Assembly: GCA_035646635.1 (NCBI GenBank)
Contig: DASRPA010000074.1
Coordinates: 1 to 7,356, forward strand
Direction of reading: 5' to 3'
Length of the DNA stretch: 7,356 nt
Origin: JACDAL01 sp035646635
GTDB taxonomy: Bacteria; Actinomycetota; CADDZG01; WHSQ01
The notes below the pieces were generated by a model. The model made no database searches, was not told the DNA's origin, and saw nothing but the letters and a program-made list of their open reading frames with translations. Both the position numbers and the translations under genes were made by a program. Shown here one piece after another: positions 5,051 through 7,356 of this stretch. Within the stretch, counting starts at the first letter, position 1; each line of letters opens with the position of its first letter.

Positions 5051-6188
5051 GCGGCTCGATGAAATTCCCGGTTTTGGCATCGACAAGGTTGCGGATGCGG
5101 CGGGAGAGGATCCCGATGTATTGCGTCTCGAGAACCTCGACATCGATATCCCGCCACCGCCAGGAGTTATCGAAGCCACTCGTGATGCCATCGGGAAAGA
5201 CGAGTACAACAGCTACCTTCCATTCTCGGGTCGAACCGATCTCAAGGAAGCTGTGGCGGACCACGTCGATCGCCGAAGCGGAGTTCGCTACGACCCCGCC
5301 TCAGAGATCGTCATCACCTCCGGGGAGGCCGACAACCTTCTGGACGTGCTGCTCGCCACGACCGATCCCGGCGACGAGGTAGTCCTCACTGATCCCACCT
5401 ACGCAGGAATGATCAACCGGGTGCGCCTCGCGGGAGCGGTGCCCCGCTTCGTGCCTCATGTGGTGGAGGGAGGAGTCTGGCGGCTCGACCTCGATGCGTT
5501 GCGGGCGATTATCAACGAGCGAACGCGCGCCCTCTTCGTAATGAGCGCGTCATTTCCAACCGGTGCCGTGTTCGATCCCGCCGAGTGGGAGGCGCTCACA
5601 TCTACCGCGCGGGAGCACGATCTGCACATCATCTATTGGGCATTGATGGAGGGCTTCGTGTTCGACGGCCGCGAAATCCTTCATCCCGCATCCTTTCCTT
5701 CGATGAGAGATCGAGTCATTACAGTCGGCAGCGTTTCACTTGAGTATCGGATGATCGGCTGGCGCGTGGGATGGATCGTCGCCGACTCCGAGACCGCCGA
5801 TGCCGCCGGGGTTGTGCACGTCTACAATTCGGTCGTGGCGGGAGGCTTCGGCCAGGCAGGCGCCGTAGTAGCTCTGCAATCGCCACCCGACGACTTTCGC
5901 GCAGCTGTCGAGGAGCTTGAGCGAAGGCACGACGCGATGATGCAACAGCTCAAGGGCCTTCCCGCCGTCGCGGCCGAAGGAGGATGCTCGCTGCTGCTGA
6001 ACACCGAGGCCATGGGGATCGATCCCCAAGCTGCTTCTGCCCGACTGCTGGAGCACAATGTCGCCGCAACTCCGATGACCGTGTGGGGCGAGAGTGTGGC
6101 TCCGCAACACGTGCGCTTGGTGTTCAGCAACGAGCCGGTTGAGCGCATCGAGTTACTCGGCGAACGCCTTCGTCGTGCGCTCACCTAG
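5040..6188 (+). CDS. Aminotransferase class I/II-like protein lacking the PLP lysine (probable pseudoenzyme)
   Basis: The GTG start at 5040 has a strong Shine-Dalgarno (AAGGAGGG, 5026-5033) six bases upstream. The 382-residue length is normal for fold-type I aminotransferases of the aspartate aminotransferase superfamily. The scaffold is well kept: YNSYLPFSGRTDLKEAV (56-72), DPGDEVVLTDPTYAGM (109-124), PTGAVFDPAEWEAL (173-186), EYRMIGWRVGWI (235-246) and HVRLVFSNEP (357-366), including the phosphate-binding Arg (R242) and the substrate-carboxylate Arg (R359). The cofactor site is not. Where the family has SVSKEYRMIGWR this protein has Leu234 (CTT 5739-5741), so no lysine can hold PLP. The aspartate that pairs with the pyridine nitrogen, in IIYDE-type motifs, is Trp200 (TGG 5637-5639). 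The Asn of NPTG is Phe172. The glycine-rich phosphate loop reads GEADN. The protein has only four lysines, none near these motifs. The frame is intact, so a non-catalytic role such as ligand binding or partner regulation is inferred, not shown. Confidence 0.85.
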   Translation: MRARRLDEIPGFGIDKVADAAGEDPDVLRLENLDIDIPPPPGVIEATRDAIGKDEYNSYLPFSGRTDLKEAVADHVDRRSGVRYDPASEIVITSGEADNLLDVLLATTDPGDEVVLTDPTYAGMINRVRLAGAVPRFVPHVVEGGVWRLDLDALRAIINERTRALFVMSASFPTGAVFDPAEWEALTSTAREHDLHIIYWALMEGFVFDGREILHPASFPSMRDRVITVGSVSLEYRMIGWRVGWIVADSETADAAGVVHVYNSVVAGGFGQAGAVVALQSPPDDFRAAVEELERRHDAMMQQLKGLPAVAAEGGCSLLLNTEAMGIDPQAASARLLEHNVAATPMTVWGESVAPQHVRLVFSNEPVERIELLGERLRRALT

Positions 6189-6729
6189 GCCCGACAGGAG
6201 GACGTGGAGCTCAACCCAGACTCGTTTTCACCGACGGTTAGTGAGTTGCCCGTAGCACTCAAGACAGGTCCCCGTTCGACACCCCGGAGATCCTGATGGC
6301 ACTTTGTCCCTATGAGAAGAGGAAGGTCGTGGGCGACCCCCCCGGGCTAGATATCAAGAGTCTCCTCGATTCGCGACTCACCAGGTGATTGATCTCGAGA
6401 AGAGCATCCCCTGGTACGAGGGAGGGCTTCGTCCGTCCGTTTCCACCTGAGGCCCGGGAGGAGAGGTGCGGAGAGCTGCGACCTCGAAGGGCACTGAACC
6501 GGGACCAGGCGATCAGACTACTTTCTGATGCGGGCGCGGCTGATGTTCCACTGGATCGCAGATTGCGGAACTGGAGTTGAAACAGGCCATCCGCATCGCC
6601 GATAGCCTTCGTCCGCCTTATATAAGCGAGCAGGACGGCTGTCGAGGCACTGCATGGCAGTATGGAGCCAGCCCGGGAAGCCCTGACGCAGGGGCGGAAT
6701 GGTGCGGCCGGGCAGACGGGAGGCACCAG
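6189..6729. other. Apparently eroded coding DNA between the aminotransferase homolog and the SnoaL-like gene
   Basis: No intact gene can be supported. Protein-like fragments appear in changing frames. GTG 6204, with AGGAGG only two bases before it, gives VELNPDSFSPTVSELPVALK and stops at 6296. Another frame gives TPEILMALCPYEKRKVVG and later LDIKSLLDSRLTR. Around 6380-6450 a frame reads VIDLEKSIPWYEGGLRPS. At 6489-6580 a frame reads ALNRDQAIRLLSDAGAADV. The frames do not join without several shifts, and I do not recognise the family. The TA-rich TTATATAAG (6618-6626) could be a -10 region for the next gene, but no matching -35 is evident. Confidence 0.4.
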
Positions 6730-7164
6730 ATGAGCGGAACCGAGCAAGACCACGGTGGAGCCGTCAGCGAGCGGCTCCTGCAAGTCATGAACGCCCATGA
6801 CCTCGAGGCCCAAGTTGCCTGCTTCTGTGATGACTACCGAAGCGAGCAGCCGGTGCATCCCGCCCGAACCTTCACGGGCCGCGAACAAGTGCGGGAGAAC
6901 TGGTCGAGGTTGTACGACAGCATCCCCGACTTTCGAGCCGAGCTCCTCCGCCTCGCCGTCGTGGACGACACGGAGTGGGCCGAATGGACGTGGCGCGGGA
7001 CCAAGGAGGACGGGACTCTTTTGGAGGAACGGGGGGTGACGATCGTGGGCACCCGCGATGGCCGGATCGCCTGGGGGCGCCTGTATCTAGAAGAGACCGA
7101 ACGGGAAGGAGCCGACATCGCTGAAACCGTGAGTCGCATGGCTGGTCGTCGGGACGGTGTCTAG
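6730..7164 (+). CDS. SnoaL-like/NTF2-fold protein
   Basis: The start at ATG 6730 is chosen because GGGAGG (6718-6723) lies six bases upstream and the family fold begins soon after. The upstream in-frame extension from 6577 is low-complexity and lacks a ribosome-binding site. The 144-residue product shows the cone-shaped alpha+beta pattern of SnoaL-like domains: an N-terminal helix ERLLQVMNAHDLEAQVACF, then the TFTGREQVRENWSRLYDSIP segment, then strands FRAELLRLAVVDD, EWAEWTWRGTKEDGT and ERGVTIVGTRDGRIAWGRLY. Relatives include polyketide cyclases, delta-5-3-ketosteroid isomerase-like enzymes and many uncharacterised proteins with a hydrophobic pocket, so the reaction cannot be named. The acidic pairs (D79, D80) and Trp residues may line the cavity. 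It is alone on its strand, and the 540 bases upstream hold no intact partner. Confidence 0.85.
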   Translation: MSGTEQDHGGAVSERLLQVMNAHDLEAQVACFCDDYRSEQPVHPARTFTGREQVRENWSRLYDSIPDFRAELLRLAVVDDTEWAEWTWRGTKEDGTLLEERGVTIVGTRDGRIAWGRLYLEETEREGADIAETVSRMAGRRDGV

Positions 7165-7272
7165 GTGAGTGACTGGAAAGGGTCCGCGCTCAAATTGACC
7201 CATCGGTCAAGCGCCACCAGGAGCTTTGCGGTGGAAGTTCATCCCAATTCGACTTTCTGCTCAGTCACCTAG
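7161..7272. repeat. Nested inverted repeats downstream of the SnoaL-like gene
   Basis: CTAGGTGA (7161-7168, including the stop codon) pairs perfectly with TCACCTAG (7265-7272). An overlapping pair is GTGACTG (7169-7175) with CAGTCAC (7262-7268). Inside are two smaller palindromes, at 7195-7210 and 7214-7234 (CCACC with GGTGG). No T-run follows, so a simple intrinsic terminator is not indicated. A bidirectional terminator structure or a regulatory region is possible. Confidence 0.4.
7195..7210. promoter_or_regulatory. Perfect palindrome TTGACC-CATC-GGTCAA, candidate repressor operator
   Basis: The two 6-base arms match exactly around a 4-base centre, in the style of TetR-family operators of actinobacteria. 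No TetR gene is in the window. If this is an operator, its gene would lie beyond the right edge. It could also be a small hairpin. Confidence 0.4.
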
Positions 7273-7356
7273 GGAGCAGAAGAGCCGATGTTCTTGCTGA
7301 AATCAGATTCCATACGCAGAGCCATCTGCATGGAAGCGCCGGTTGGATGTCGTCGC
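7269..7356 (-). CDS. Possible C-terminal end of a minus-strand gene (very short, uncertain)
   Basis: A minus-strand frame enters from the right edge, reads through MQMALRMESDFSKNIGSSAP and stops at TAG 7271-7269. The composition is protein-like, but only 28 residues are visible and no family can be named. The competing reading is a plus-strand ORF from ATG 7288 (MFLLKSDSIRRAICMEAP), which has only a weak GGGAG eleven bases upstream. Confidence 0.2.
   Translation of the reverse strand, partial: RRHPTGASMQMALRMESDFSKNIGSSAP

Noticed and set aside
6310..6888. Minus-strand open frame of 192 codons opposite the start of the SnoaL-like gene.
   Set aside because: It overlaps the well-supported gene antisense, has no Shine-Dalgarno and no recognisable motifs.
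1..7356. CRISPR array, insertion sequence or transposase.
   Set aside because: No regularly spaced repeats, no terminal inverted repeats with target duplications and no transposase motifs were found in any frame.

Overview
The window looks like a GC-rich chromosomal segment from a soil or environmental bacterium, most likely an actinobacterium or a relative. This is inferred from four things: GC-rich codon use in the intact genes; an HxlR regulator with a C-terminal SCP2-like domain; a fused winged-helix/nucleotidyltransferase plus HEPN pair; and a PIN toxin of a common actinobacterial type. No rRNA or complete tRNA is present, so the taxon cannot be fixed. The left end is visibly richer in AT than the rest.

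Left part, 1-3485 (accessory, mostly decayed). A minus-strand gene running off the left edge encodes a PD-(D/E)XK nuclease domain of the HsdR N-terminal type, probably the front of a larger defence protein. About 1 kb of non-coding or eroded DNA follows. Next come two tRNA-3'-end-like direct repeats (1621-1649 and 2870-2898) that bracket a broken toxin-antitoxin operon: a winged-helix/minimal-nucleotidyltransferase antitoxin gene overlapping a HEPN toxin gene. A third broken gene, a VapC-like PIN toxin on the minus strand, lies just beyond the second repeat. Each of the three toxin-antitoxin genes has one net +1 frameshift, and each shift can be explained by one extra base in a short homopolymer. 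The larger genes around them are intact.

Right part, 3486-7356 (mostly intact). An HxlR-family regulator (minus) is divergent from a small cupin gene (plus), with an inverted repeat between them that could be an operator. A good sigma70-type promoter and a strong Shine-Dalgarno then lead to a 382-residue protein with the fold-type I aminotransferase sequence, overlapped at its start by a possible 11-codon leader ORF. This protein is the most striking item here. Its fold signature is well kept, but the PLP-binding lysine, the aspartate that pairs with the pyridine nitrogen, and the NPTG asparagine are replaced by Leu, Trp and Phe. It therefore reads as a PLP-less pseudoenzyme. After about 540 bp of apparently eroded DNA comes a SnoaL/NTF2-like protein, then a palindrome-rich intergenic stretch and the window edge.

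The HxlR-cupin pair is a plausible regulatory unit. No common pathway joins the cupin, the aminotransferase homolog and the SnoaL-like protein from sequence alone.
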